A program made the translations under genes and the position numbers. The notes under the pieces were generated by a model. The model saw nothing but the letters and a program-made list of their open reading frames with translations, was not told the origin of the DNA and did no database searches. From Methanomicrobiales archaeon HGW-Methanomicrobiales-3 (GTDB taxonomy: Archaea; Halobacteriota; Methanomicrobia; Methanomicrobiales; Methanospirillaceae): DNA of 64,000 bases. The DNA is taken from assembly GCA_002839605.1 (NCBI GenBank), contig PGYK01000004.1, positions 124,001-188,000 on the forward strand, read 5' to 3'. How positions within the stretch are numbered: the stretch's first letter is position 1; every line of letters starts with the position of its first letter. Shown here one piece after another: positions 16,462 through 25,360 of this stretch.

Positions 16462-17535
16462 ATGGATCTATCCAACGTCTATGAAGGCAAATCAGTTCTC
16501 CTTACCGGAGATACCGGATTTAAAGGATCCTGGCTTGCACTCTGGCTGCACAAGATTGGAGCCTCGGTTACCGGCATAGGACTCGAACCAAAAACATCCC
16601 GGGATAATTATTGTGCCTGTGGACTTGGATCAGTGATAACTCATTATTCCTGTGATATCCGGCACTATGATCAAATCCAGGATTTTTTTTCTGCAACAAA
16701 TCCTGATATGGTATTTCATCTTGCTGCCCAGCCATTAGTATCCGAATCCTATTCTTCTCCCCGTGAAACATTTGAAATCAATACTCAGGGTACGGCCAAT
16801 ATCCTGGAATGCATTCGACACACACCTTCAATTCAGGTCGGGGTAATGATAACCAGCGATAAGTGTTATGAGAACCGGGAATGGATCTATGGGTACCGGG
16901 AAACCGATCCTCTCGGGGGGCATGATCCTTACAGTGCTTCAAAGGGGGCGGCAGAGATTGTCATATCCTCATATATACGGTCATTTTTTTCCAAAGATGG
17001 GACACCGGTAATTTCTTCAGCACGGGCGGGAAATGTGATCGGTGGGGGGGACTGGTCAAAAGACCGCATTATTCCGGATTTTATGCGATCTCTTGAAGAA
17101 AGAAAACCCATTGACATCAGAAATCCACGAGCCGTTCGACCCTGGCAACATGTTCTTGAACCTCTTTACGGGTACCTTCAGTTAGGCGCAACGATGCTTA
17201 CCAAAGGGCATTCATTCAGCGGGGCCTGGAATTTCGGACCATTGTACCGGAACAACCTGACTGTTGAGGATCTGATGAGGAAATTTATCGAACAGGGCAA
17301 ACGCGGGGAGATGAAAATTCCGGAGCAGCATGAAAGTTTCCATGAAGCCGGGTTCCTGAGCCTTGATATATCCAAAGCCATCCATCAGCTTGGCTGGCAT
17401 CCGGTCCTGGATATCGATACGATGATCCGGTTTACTCTTGAAGAATACGGAGTGGATAACTTATCCACAGAAGCGGTTTTCAACCAGCGGTGTGCCCATA
17501 TTGATGAATATATGAATCTTCAAAAAAAGGTGTGA
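16462..17535 (+). CDS. rfbG: CDP-glucose 4,6-dehydratase
   Basis: Short-chain dehydrogenase of 357 residues that converts CDP-glucose to CDP-4-keto-6-deoxyglucose. The NAD site is TGDTGFKGSW near the N-terminus. ITSDKCYENRE and YGYRETDPLGGHDPYSASK contain the substrate-binding and active-site Tyr-x3-Lys residues typical of RfbG. Directly downstream of rfbF and upstream of a C-methyltransferase, so the 4-keto product is probably methylated rather than passed to an RfbH-type dehydrase, for which no gene is seen. Confidence 0.93.
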   Translation: MDLSNVYEGKSVLLTGDTGFKGSWLALWLHKIGASVTGIGLEPKTSRDNYCACGLGSVITHYSCDIRHYDQIQDFFSATNPDMVFHLAAQPLVSESYSSPRETFEINTQGTANILECIRHTPSIQVGVMITSDKCYENREWIYGYRETDPLGGHDPYSASKGAAEIVISSYIRSFFSKDGTPVISSARAGNVIGGGDWSKDRIIPDFMRSLEERKPIDIRNPRAVRPWQHVLEPLYGYLQLGATMLTKGHSFSGAWNFGPLYRNNLTVEDLMRKFIEQGKRGEMKIPEQHESFHEAGFLSLDISKAIHQLGWHPVLDIDTMIRFTLEEYGVDNLSTEAVFNQRCAHIDEYMNLQKKV

Positions 17536-17538
17536 ACC

Positions 17539-18774
17539 ATGGAATTCTGTCGATCCTGCGGGTCACCGCTGCAAAAGCCGTTTTTGGATCTGGGAAACTC
17601 TCCCCTGTCAAACGGGTATCTCTCAGAAAAGAACATCCACGTGATGGAACCCTATTTTCCCCTTGAGATCTATTTCTGCCCGCATTGTTCGCTCGTTCAG
17701 CTGGATGTATTTGAGGCACCGGAACAGATCTTTTCATCGGACTACGCGTATTTTTCATCCTACTCTTCGAGCTGGTTAGCGCATTGCAAGTCATACGTAG
17801 AAATGATGGTGAAGAGATTCGGATATACCAAGGATTCGTTTGTGATGGAGATTGCAAGCAACGACGGCTATCTCCTTCAGTATTTCAAAGAGTATCACAT
17901 CCCTGTAAAAGGTGTGGAGCCAGCAACAAATACGGCAGAGATTGCCCTAGGAAAAGGAATCCCGACGGATATTACATTTTTTAATACCGATTATGCAAAT
18001 GAGATGGTTTCCCGGAATTGTCTGGCAGATCTTATCATCGGTAACAATGTCCTTGCCCATAATCCAAACCTGAATGATTTTGCTGAAGGGTTACGTATTG
18101 CCCTGAAACCCCATGGGGTTATCACGATGGAATTTCCCCATATTCTCCAACTTATCAAGAATAATCAGTTTGACACGATCTACCATGAGCATTATTCCTA
18201 TCTCTCTCTGCATGCGGTACGGTATCTCTTCAATGCGCATCACCTCGAAATTTTTGATGTTGATGAACTTCCGACGCATGGCGGATCCCTGCGGATTTGT
18301 GCAAAACACACGGGAGATCCGGCAAATGAAATATCTCCACGCGTCGCGGAACTGCTGGACAAAGAGAAACGAGCTGGCTTACTCGATCCGGCCACCTATG
18401 AATACTTCCGATTAAATGTTGAGGCAACGAAGAGATCTTTACTCCAATGCCTTATCTCTGTAAAGAAAGAAGGGAAATCCATTGTGGGCTATGGAGCCCC
18501 TGCAAAGGGAAACACACTTCTGAATTATTGTGGGATCAGAACTGATTTCCTTGATTATACGGTTGATGCAAATCCCCATAAACAGAATTTATTCCTGCCG
18601 GGTACGCATATCCCGATCAGACACCCTGAGCAGATACGAATCGATAAACCGGATTACATTCTCATCCTCCCATGGAATATCAAGGATGAGATTATGGAAC
18701 AACTCTCATTTGTCCATGAATGGGGAGGAAAATTTATTATCCCCATTCCGGAAGTACGGGTGATCGATGCATGA
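17539..18774 (+). CDS. Sugar C-methyltransferase (NDP-hexose 3-C-methyltransferase-like)
   Basis: A 411-residue protein with the three-part plan of sugar C-methyltransferases. It has an N-terminal zinc-binding region (CRSCG near residue 4 and CPHCSLVQL near residue 50), a SAM-binding fold (VMEIASNDGYLL), and a C-terminal domain (VGYGAPAKGNTLLNY). Family members methylate the carbon next to the 4-keto group of NDP-6-deoxysugars. Its position between rfbG and an epimerase suggests a CDP-linked branched sugar. The stop overlaps the next gene (ATGA). Confidence 0.9.
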   Translation: MEFCRSCGSPLQKPFLDLGNSPLSNGYLSEKNIHVMEPYFPLEIYFCPHCSLVQLDVFEAPEQIFSSDYAYFSSYSSSWLAHCKSYVEMMVKRFGYTKDSFVMEIASNDGYLLQYFKEYHIPVKGVEPATNTAEIALGKGIPTDITFFNTDYANEMVSRNCLADLIIGNNVLAHNPNLNDFAEGLRIALKPHGVITMEFPHILQLIKNNQFDTIYHEHYSYLSLHAVRYLFNAHHLEIFDVDELPTHGGSLRICAKHTGDPANEISPRVAELLDKEKRAGLLDPATYEYFRLNVEATKRSLLQCLISVKKEGKSIVGYGAPAKGNTLLNYCGIRTDFLDYTVDANPHKQNLFLPGTHIPIRHPEQIRIDKPDYILILPWNIKDEIMEQLSFVHEWGGKFIIPIPEVRVIDA

Positions 18775-19304
18775 TCTTTACCGAGACAAAGATCAAGGGG
18801 GTTTTTGTCATCGAGCCGGAATTACTCCCCGATGAGCGTGGATTTTTTGCACGGTCGTTTTGTAAGGATGAATTCCGCAATCACGGACTTGAAACGGATA
18901 TTGTCCAATGTAATATTTCTTACAACAAAAAAAAAGGAACACTCCGGGGGATGCATTACCAAGCTCCACCGTTTGAAGAGGCAAAGATTGTTTCTTGTAT
19001 TAAAGGATCAATCTATGATGTGGTTCTTGATCTGCGGAGAGATTCAGCAACCTGTTGCCAATGGGTTGCAACAGAATTGAGCGAGACGAATTTCAAAATG
19101 GTGTATATTCCAAAGGGTTGTGCTCATGGGTTCCAGACGATTGAGGATGATACAATGGTGTATTATCAGATGACCGAGTTTTACCACCCGGAATGTACGA
19201 GTGGCGTGAGGTGGGATGATCCTGCATTTATGATAACTTGGCCAATGCCGGATGATGCAACCATCTCCAACAAAGATACACAGTATGAGACTTTCAGGAA
19301 GTAA
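18771..19304 (+). CDS. rfbC: dTDP-4-dehydrorhamnose 3,5-epimerase-like protein
   Basis: Cupin-fold epimerase of 177 residues with LLPDERGFFARSFCKDEF at the start, NISYNKKKGTLRGMHYQ in the middle (the conserved RGMH contains the catalytic His region) and YIPKGCAHGFQT. The neighbours make a CDP-sugar, so it may act on CDP-4-keto-6-deoxy-3-C-methylhexose rather than the dTDP substrate; the nucleotide preference cannot be read from the sequence. ATG at 18771 overlaps the previous stop. An rmlD-like gene lies 6 kb downstream, but no rmlA or rmlB partner is present. Confidence 0.88.
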   Translation: MIFTETKIKGVFVIEPELLPDERGFFARSFCKDEFRNHGLETDIVQCNISYNKKKGTLRGMHYQAPPFEEAKIVSCIKGSIYDVVLDLRRDSATCCQWVATELSETNFKMVYIPKGCAHGFQTIEDDTMVYYQMTEFYHPECTSGVRWDDPAFMITWPMPDDATISNKDTQYETFRK

Positions 19305-19307
19305 ATC

Positions 19308-20336
19308 ATGAAAAAAAAGCCGAAGGTAATGATTGCCGGTATTGCCGGGGCGTCATTGGGGACGGAACTGTTTAAATGTCTGGCATTAGCCAAACGTTAT
19401 GAGATTTTTGGATGCGATATTTCACCATATGCTTACGGTCATTACCAGAAAGGATTCAAAAAAACATTCGTTGTCAGCGAAAAAAACTATATTGACTCGG
19501 TTTTATCGGTTTGTAAGAAAAATGCCATTGATTTTCTGATTCCCGGGGGAGAACAACCCATGGTCCTGCTGGGGAAACACGAACATATATTGAAGGAAAA
19601 CGGCATTCAATTCGTGGGAAATTCAGCTGATATCGTCAGCCAATACTCAAATAAAAAGATCACATTCCTCCAGTTAAATAACAGTGGAATTGAAATCCCG
19701 GAAACACTTTTTATTAATAAACTCACCAAATCTGTAAAAATTCCCTTCCCCTGTATTATTAAGCCATCAACGAATTCCGGCGGGAGCAATTTTGTTTTTC
19801 TTGCTTCTAATCTTGATGAGGCAAAATTATACCTGCGGTATTTGAAAATAAATAACAGGGAAGCCGTGATTCAGGAATATATTCCACTTGATGAAGGAGA
19901 ATTCACGGTCGGTGTTTTATCTTTGCCTGATCAGACAATCGCATACTCAATCGCATTAAAACGAGTCTTCAATTCAAAGTTATCCATAGCGCAACAAAAT
20001 AACATCGGATTGATTTCAAGCGGATACACGCAAGGATATATTGACAAATTTCCAAAGATTTGTTCTACAGCAGAAAAAATTGCAAAAAAAATCGGAAGCT
20101 GTGGTCCTTTGAATATCCAGGGGAGGGTCAGAAACGGAATTTTTTTGCCGTTTGAGATAAACCCGAGGTTTTCTGCCTCCACGTACTTACGAGCCCTTGC
20201 CGGGGTAAATGAGATAGACCTATTTTTACAATATTTACTTACAGAAAAACTAGAGAGAATAGGGCCGATAAAACCTGGTTATTATTTAAGAAGTTTTGAT
20301 GAAGTGGTCATTGGAAAAAATGAGGTGAAACGATGA
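19308..20336 (+). CDS. ATP-grasp enzyme of the CarB/PylC-like group, substrate unknown
   Basis: The 342-residue protein has an N-terminal Rossmann-like part (MIAGIAGASLGTELFKCL) and a typical ATP-grasp domain, with PCIIKPSTNSGGSNFVF as the ATP-binding loop and GPLNIQGRVRNGIFLPFEINPRFS as the metal-binding core. Such enzymes ligate a carboxylate to an amine or similar nucleophile using ATP. The following gene starts four bases before its stop, so the two are tightly coupled. Base composition is AT-richer than the flanking chromosome. Possible roles are amide decoration of surface sugars or modification of a secreted metabolite. Confidence 0.85.
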   Translation: MKKKPKVMIAGIAGASLGTELFKCLALAKRYEIFGCDISPYAYGHYQKGFKKTFVVSEKNYIDSVLSVCKKNAIDFLIPGGEQPMVLLGKHEHILKENGIQFVGNSADIVSQYSNKKITFLQLNNSGIEIPETLFINKLTKSVKIPFPCIIKPSTNSGGSNFVFLASNLDEAKLYLRYLKINNREAVIQEYIPLDEGEFTVGVLSLPDQTIAYSIALKRVFNSKLSIAQQNNIGLISSGYTQGYIDKFPKICSTAEKIAKKIGSCGPLNIQGRVRNGIFLPFEINPRFSASTYLRALAGVNEIDLFLQYLLTEKLERIGPIKPGYYLRSFDEVVIGKNEVKR

Positions 20337-21577
20337 TCCGATGGATAACTGATTCGTTAGGCACGGCTGCATATAATGATGCAGTCCACGACGAGAAAAC
20401 TTTCCAAATCGTTGATGTACGGGATCTTGTCGATAAACAAGGTAATAGTACTGACGCAATCCGGAAAAAAATAGATGAGACACTGGATATTTTAAAACAA
20501 GGAAAAAAAGCAGTAATTTGTTGTGATTATGGAATTTCACGTAGTAATGCTATAGCTGCGGGCGTCTTATCACAACTTGAAGGGATCCCTTTTTCAGATG
20601 CTGTCCAGCGAATCATTTCCACAACCGGTGAAAAAAAGATAAAGGTTCAGATGTTATCGGCAGTTAGGAAAGTGATCGAAACTGAGGATATTCTGCATCC
20701 AACCAATCGGTCACAAGATACAATTATGATTGTTGGAAATGGAATATTTGGAAATTTTTTAAAAAAACTATTGCCTAGGCATCTTAAAGATACTTCAATA
20801 ATATCGCGATCCGAGAATAAGATGGGCCTATTACAGGGAACAGGGACTCTTGACACCCAAGTAAAAGAAAATGATGTTGGCTATATCATTCATCTCGCCG
20901 AACCGAAAATGTCCAGCGATAATGAGGCGATAGGAACCAGCATCACACTGCTAAAAAATTGTATCGATGTATGTTGCGATAATGAAATAACCTTGATTTA
21001 TCCCTCTAGCAGTGAAATTTATTCAGGTTACCAGTCTGCCAATCTACGCGCTTCGGAATGCTTGCAACCGAATCCAAAAAGTATCTATGGACAGACAAAA
21101 CATTTGTGCGAAAACCTCATTGCGTATTCTGAGCGTACTGACAGACTGCGATCTATAATCTTGCGGTATAGTACCATCTATGGAAACCGCCGCCCCCAAT
21201 TTCTATATAATTTTATTGACCTAGCCAATAAGGATAAGGATATTACTACACATATGTATCGGAATGGCTTGCCAATAGTGGATTTACTCCATATCAACGA
21301 TGCCGTTTTTGCATGTGCTGCAGCATTGAAAGCAAATCGCACCGGGATTTTTAACATTGGATCCGGAATCGGTCTTACAACATTCGAAATTGCTCAAAAG
21401 ATCATTGAACGATCTGGTTCTAACAGTAAAATTGGTCATATCGATATTGATGAGTATGTATCAAATGTTGTTCTTGATAGTTCGTATGCAAAAAAAATAC
21501 TGCATTGGGTACCAACTGTGGATTTTGATGACGAACTGAAATTGATAATAACCAGATCTATTGAGGAGAATTCATGA
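20333..21577 (+). CDS. Fusion of a dual-specificity-phosphatase-like domain and an NAD-dependent epimerase/dehydratase
   Basis: A 414-residue protein with two domains. Residues about 1-120 look like a Cys-based phosphatase, with the CX5R loop as CDYGISRS after KAVICC. From about 130 onwards there is a short-chain epimerase/dehydratase domain, with NAD loop VGNGIFGNFL, SSSEIYSG and the Tyr-x3-Lys YGQTKHL. The phosphatase loop retains Cys and Arg, so activity is possible. It overlaps the ATP-grasp gene by four bases and the next methyltransferase by four. The arrangement suggests dephosphorylation and sugar conversion in one chain. Confidence 0.83.
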   Translation: MIRWITDSLGTAAYNDAVHDEKTFQIVDVRDLVDKQGNSTDAIRKKIDETLDILKQGKKAVICCDYGISRSNAIAAGVLSQLEGIPFSDAVQRIISTTGEKKIKVQMLSAVRKVIETEDILHPTNRSQDTIMIVGNGIFGNFLKKLLPRHLKDTSIISRSENKMGLLQGTGTLDTQVKENDVGYIIHLAEPKMSSDNEAIGTSITLLKNCIDVCCDNEITLIYPSSSEIYSGYQSANLRASECLQPNPKSIYGQTKHLCENLIAYSERTDRLRSIILRYSTIYGNRRPQFLYNFIDLANKDKDITTHMYRNGLPIVDLLHINDAVFACAAALKANRTGIFNIGSGIGLTTFEIAQKIIERSGSNSKIGHIDIDEYVSNVVLDSSYAKKILHWVPTVDFDDELKLIITRSIEENS

Positions 21578-22365
21578 CATCAAACAGTGAGATTGATCGG
21601 CAGGAAAGTATTCCTTGGCATCGTACAGGATTTTACTCAGAATATAATACGATATTAGGCAAGTACAAAATTGAGTCTTGTCTGAAATATATGCACAAAT
21701 CAAGTGTTCTGGATCTTGCGTGTGGAGATGGTTTTTTAACATCCCTGTATTGCCAAAAATTTAAACGGGTCGTCGGTGTTGATGCATCCAAAAAACATCT
21801 GGATGAAGCCCGGAAACGATTGCCGCATGTCCAGTTTATTCATAGCCTGATAGAGGATATCACTTTTGAGGAACAGTTTGATAATGTCTTGCTCCTAGAT
21901 ATTCTTGAACATGTTAAAGATCCCCACCAAGTCCTCCAGGTGGCATCCCGATATCTTAAACCAGAAGGTACGTTGATTATTCATGTTCCGAATTCAAATG
22001 CGATTAACCGACGGATCGCTGTTTTAATGGGAACTTTGGAAACATGTGATGAACTCAGCCCATTTGACCTCAATGTTGCCGGTCATCGCAGATCTTATGT
22101 ACGATCGTCTCTGATTTCTGACATCGAGAAAGCCGGTCTTACAGTAATCGATTCCGGTGGGATCTTCTTCAAGATGCTTTCAACCCCCCAGATGGATTGG
22201 TTTTTAAAAAATGGATTGTGGGAAGAAGGGGGATTCGGGTGGGGCCGGGTTGGTGCAGAAAAAAAGGATTGGAAAGCAGAGTTTTGTCGTGCATGCTATG
22301 AAATCGGGAAAGAATATCCTGATGATTGTAACATTGTTTATGCAATAGTCAAAAAAAATGAATGA
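21574..22365 (+). CDS. SAM-dependent methyltransferase (class I)
   Basis: The 263-residue protein has motif I VLDLACGDGFLTS, then VVGVDASKKHLDEAR, and LLLDILEHVKDPHQ, the usual class-I SAM-binding features. The N-terminal segment contains RTGFYSEYNTI, seen in sugar or small-molecule methyltransferases of such clusters. The start overlaps the fusion gene (ATGA). The acceptor is unknown; O-methylation of a sugar or polyol is the simplest guess from context. Confidence 0.87.
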   Translation: MTSNSEIDRQESIPWHRTGFYSEYNTILGKYKIESCLKYMHKSSVLDLACGDGFLTSLYCQKFKRVVGVDASKKHLDEARKRLPHVQFIHSLIEDITFEEQFDNVLLLDILEHVKDPHQVLQVASRYLKPEGTLIIHVPNSNAINRRIAVLMGTLETCDELSPFDLNVAGHRRSYVRSSLISDIEKAGLTVIDSGGIFFKMLSTPQMDWFLKNGLWEEGGFGWGRVGAEKKDWKAEFCRACYEIGKEYPDDCNIVYAIVKKNE

Positions 22366-22410
22366 ATTTCTAAGTAAGCCTTCCAAATCATTTTGATCAA
22401 TGGAGAATCT

Positions 22411-23136
22411 ATGTTGCCGAAGATTGCGAACGATCGAGCATTGATTAATGCTATGCAGAATGATGAAGAGATCAAAAATTTACGAAAAAAATTGCTACAG
22501 GCGATTGTAAAATACAAATACACCTACAATTTCACATGGCATGGACGCCCGATTATTCAACTTCCCGAAGACATTGTTGCAACCCAGGAAATAATTCTGA
22601 ATGCCAAGCCGGATATAATTATCGAGACCGGTATTGCACATGGAGGAGGCCTTGTTTTCTATGCGTCACTTCTTGAAATTCTGGGCAAAGGTTCGGTTAT
22701 TGGCGTAGACATCGAAATAAGGAAACATAACCGTGAAGCGCTGGAGAACCATCCCCTGTTCAAACGGATCAGCCTTATTGAAGGATCGTCAACGGATGCA
22801 AAAATATTTAGTCAGGTCTCAGATTTATGCAAACCGGCAAAAAATGTGATGGTGATCTTAGATTCGGATCATACCCATGCACATGTCCTGCGGGAACTTG
22901 AGTTATATTCAACACTTGTCCGGAAAAATGGTTATCTCATTGTATTTGATACCGGTATCGAAGATGTCGATGGTCCGGCATATCCGAACCGTCGCTGGGG
23001 CAAAGGGAACAACCCCAAAACCGCGGTCTGGGAGTTCTTAAAAAAGAATGACCGGTTTGTCATCGATAAAGATATCGAGAGTAAACTCCTGATTACTGTA
23101 GCACCTGATGGCTACTTAAAATGTGTCAAGGATTGA
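22411..23136 (+). CDS. Cephalosporin hydroxylase (CmcI)-family SAM enzyme
   Basis: A 241-residue protein of the CmcI group, which in surface-glycan clusters usually acts as a sugar O-methyltransferase rather than a hydroxylase. Recognisable parts are IQLPEDIVATQEIILNAKPD, IIETGIAHGGGLVFYAS (SAM loop) and VMVILDSDHTHAHVLREL, where the acidic and histidine residues bind a metal. ATG at 22411 with GGAGAA seven bases upstream is preferred over a TTG at 22393. It follows another methyltransferase by 45 bases. Confidence 0.85.
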   Translation: MLPKIANDRALINAMQNDEEIKNLRKKLLQAIVKYKYTYNFTWHGRPIIQLPEDIVATQEIILNAKPDIIIETGIAHGGGLVFYASLLEILGKGSVIGVDIEIRKHNREALENHPLFKRISLIEGSSTDAKIFSQVSDLCKPAKNVMVILDSDHTHAHVLRELELYSTLVRKNGYLIVFDTGIEDVDGPAYPNRRWGKGNNPKTAVWEFLKKNDRFVIDKDIESKLLITVAPDGYLKCVKD

Positions 23137-23141
23137 CGAAA

Positions 23142-24269
23142 ATGGAACACATCCCTGTCGCGGGCCCATGGATCACCCAGAAAGAGATTGATTACGTTGC
23201 AGATGCTGCAGCGCACGCATGGTACGAAAACGCCAATATGTATCATGAACGGTTCGAAAAGGCGTTTTCGAAGTATATTGGTACAAAATACGCGATGGCC
23301 CTGCCGTCCTGCACGTCTGCGATCCACCTGTCCCTTCTTTCATTGGGAATTGGAAAAGGGGATGTGGTGATTGTTCCGGATCTTACCTGGATTGCGACTG
23401 CGGCACCAATTTCTTATGTCGGCGCTGATCCGGTCTTCGCAGACTGCGATGAAAAGACTTGGTGTATTTCTCCTGATGCATTTCAGGACTGCATAACCTC
23501 CCGGACAAAAGCGGTCATCCCCGTTGATTTGTATGGGAATATGCCGGAGATGGATGCGATCCGGGATATTGCACACGATCATGGGATTGCAATCATAGAA
23601 GATGCCGCGGAAGCAATCGGATCAGAATACCATGGGAAACGTTCTGGTAGTTTCGGGGATACTGGCGTCTTCAGTTTCCACGGGTCAAAAACGATGACAA
23701 CTGGTGAAGGCGGGATGCTTGTCACTGACAGGAAAGATCTGTATGAGCGTTGTCTTGCCCTCCGCGATCATGGGAGAGCACCAGGCGAAAAAATGTTCTG
23801 GAATGCGGAAGTCGGATATAAATACAAGATGAGCAGTATGCAGGCTGCCCTGGGCCTCGCCCAGCTGGAACGCATTGAGGAACTTGTCAATAAGAAACGG
23901 CAGATTTTCTCCTGGTACCGGGAGAATCTGCAATCAATTGAGGGGATAACATTAAATTGTGAACCTTCCGGAACAACGAACTCCTACTGGATGGCGACAG
24001 CGATCTTTGATCCAAAATTCGGACGCTTAAAGGAGGATATTATAAGAACGATGAAAGGAAATGGAATTGATCTGCGTCCGTTCTTTTATCCGCTCAGTTC
24101 ACAACCCGCGTATGCTACGAATCCCTATGCTCGCGAAGCGCCACAGCGAAATATTACCTCGTATCGGATTTCACCATATGGGGTGAATCTGCCATGTGGG
24201 TTGAATATGACTGAAAAATTAGTCTGGAGCGTTTGCAATAAGCTAATGCAGGTGTTGGGTTTTGAATAA
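23142..24269 (+). CDS. DegT/DnrJ/EryC1/StrS-family sugar aminotransferase
   Basis: PLP-dependent aminotransferase of 375 residues that probably converts an NDP-ketosugar to an aminosugar. The N-terminus (IPVAGPWITQKEIDYV) is family-typical; the PLP lysine is in FSFHGSKTMTTGEGG and the cofactor-binding Asp in IIEDAAEAIGSEYHG. The ATG at 23142 is chosen over an earlier one inside the preceding gene. The substrate could be the product of the upstream epimerase domain. Downstream it overlaps a glycosyltransferase by eight bases. Confidence 0.93.
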   Translation: MEHIPVAGPWITQKEIDYVADAAAHAWYENANMYHERFEKAFSKYIGTKYAMALPSCTSAIHLSLLSLGIGKGDVVIVPDLTWIATAAPISYVGADPVFADCDEKTWCISPDAFQDCITSRTKAVIPVDLYGNMPEMDAIRDIAHDHGIAIIEDAAEAIGSEYHGKRSGSFGDTGVFSFHGSKTMTTGEGGMLVTDRKDLYERCLALRDHGRAPGEKMFWNAEVGYKYKMSSMQAALGLAQLERIEELVNKKRQIFSWYRENLQSIEGITLNCEPSGTTNSYWMATAIFDPKFGRLKEDIIRTMKGNGIDLRPFFYPLSSQPAYATNPYAREAPQRNITSYRISPYGVNLPCGLNMTEKLVWSVCNKLMQVLGFE

Positions 24270-25188
24270 CATAAACGTGGAATCTGTTACTAACGTTAAC
24301 GTACGTAAAGGACCATTAGTCAGCGTGGGAATCCCAACATATAATCGTCCTGAAGGATTACGCAGGACAATTGAGGGGATTCGTCACCAGACCCACACAA
24401 ATCTTGAAATTATCGTCTCAGATAATTGTACACCTGGAGACGAAATTCAAAAAATTATGACAGAATATCTTAAAAAGGACTCGAGGATCCAGTTTTACCG
24501 CCAAGTGGAAAACCGAGGGCCGTTGTTCAATTTTGAGTTTGTTCTTGCAAAAGCAACCGGTGAATTCTTTGTATGGGCTGCAGATGATGATGAATGGAAA
24601 GAACAATATATTGAGAAATGTCTTGATGAATTTTTTACCCATCCGAATCTCGTTTTGTGCTACAGTGAAGCATTAAAAAAAGGCCATTCTGAACATGAGG
24701 ATCAGATATTATGGTCAGATCTATCAACTGTCGGGCTAAAAAGGATTTGTGGGATAAAAAAAATACTTATAAACCAATACAGAAATATTGAATTTTATGG
24801 TCTTTTAAAAACTAGAATAGTGCGACTCTATCAATTTGAAAATTCCTTTGGAGAAGACCAGATTTTTATTTTGTTTCTTGCCTTGCAAGGGGAAATTGGA
24901 AAAACAATTCCTGGATTATTCATTAATGGTCCTGGATTTGCGGGAACCTCTTCAGAAAAAACCGTTAATTCACTCGGAATTCATAAAATAAACATCTATT
25001 TTGGTTATATTTTTTTGATAATAAATACAATTCGGATGCTCCTGAAGTACAATTTTAGCTTGAACTCATGGGAGAAATGTTTAATTATTGGATTTATTTT
25101 CCGAAAGTCTCTAACTAAGAGATACATCTTAGCTGTAACTCAAGGAATGGTCTTACTCATTCGCGATACGATTAATAGAATTTGCTGA
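24262..25188 (+). CDS. Family 2 glycosyltransferase
   Basis: A 308-residue glycosyltransferase with GT-A features: VSVGIPTYNRPEGLRRTIEG, LEIIVSDNCTPGDE and the metal-binding WAADDDEW. The C-terminal 90 residues contain hydrophobic stretches that may anchor it to the membrane. The start is uncertain; a TTG at 24262 is the only fitting codon upstream of the conserved domain, with the next start-like codon too far inside. The C-terminal half is very AT-rich. Confidence 0.85.
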   Translation: MNNINVESVTNVNVRKGPLVSVGIPTYNRPEGLRRTIEGIRHQTHTNLEIIVSDNCTPGDEIQKIMTEYLKKDSRIQFYRQVENRGPLFNFEFVLAKATGEFFVWAADDDEWKEQYIEKCLDEFFTHPNLVLCYSEALKKGHSEHEDQILWSDLSTVGLKRICGIKKILINQYRNIEFYGLLKTRIVRLYQFENSFGEDQIFILFLALQGEIGKTIPGLFINGPGFAGTSSEKTVNSLGIHKINIYFGYIFLIINTIRMLLKYNFSLNSWEKCLIIGFIFRKSLTKRYILAVTQGMVLLIRDTINRIC

Positions 25189-25360
25189 CAATGTTCAAGA
25201 TATTTTATTTAAATAGGTAAGAAATAGAAGTAATCAAGACAAATCAGCAATGGGCCGGTTTTACTAGCATTATAATTATCATAAATTTTGTTTAGGAAAA
25301 GCATTGGTATGAATTCCGCACATTATCAGGATTAATCCTCTTACAGGGAGAGAAGTATTG

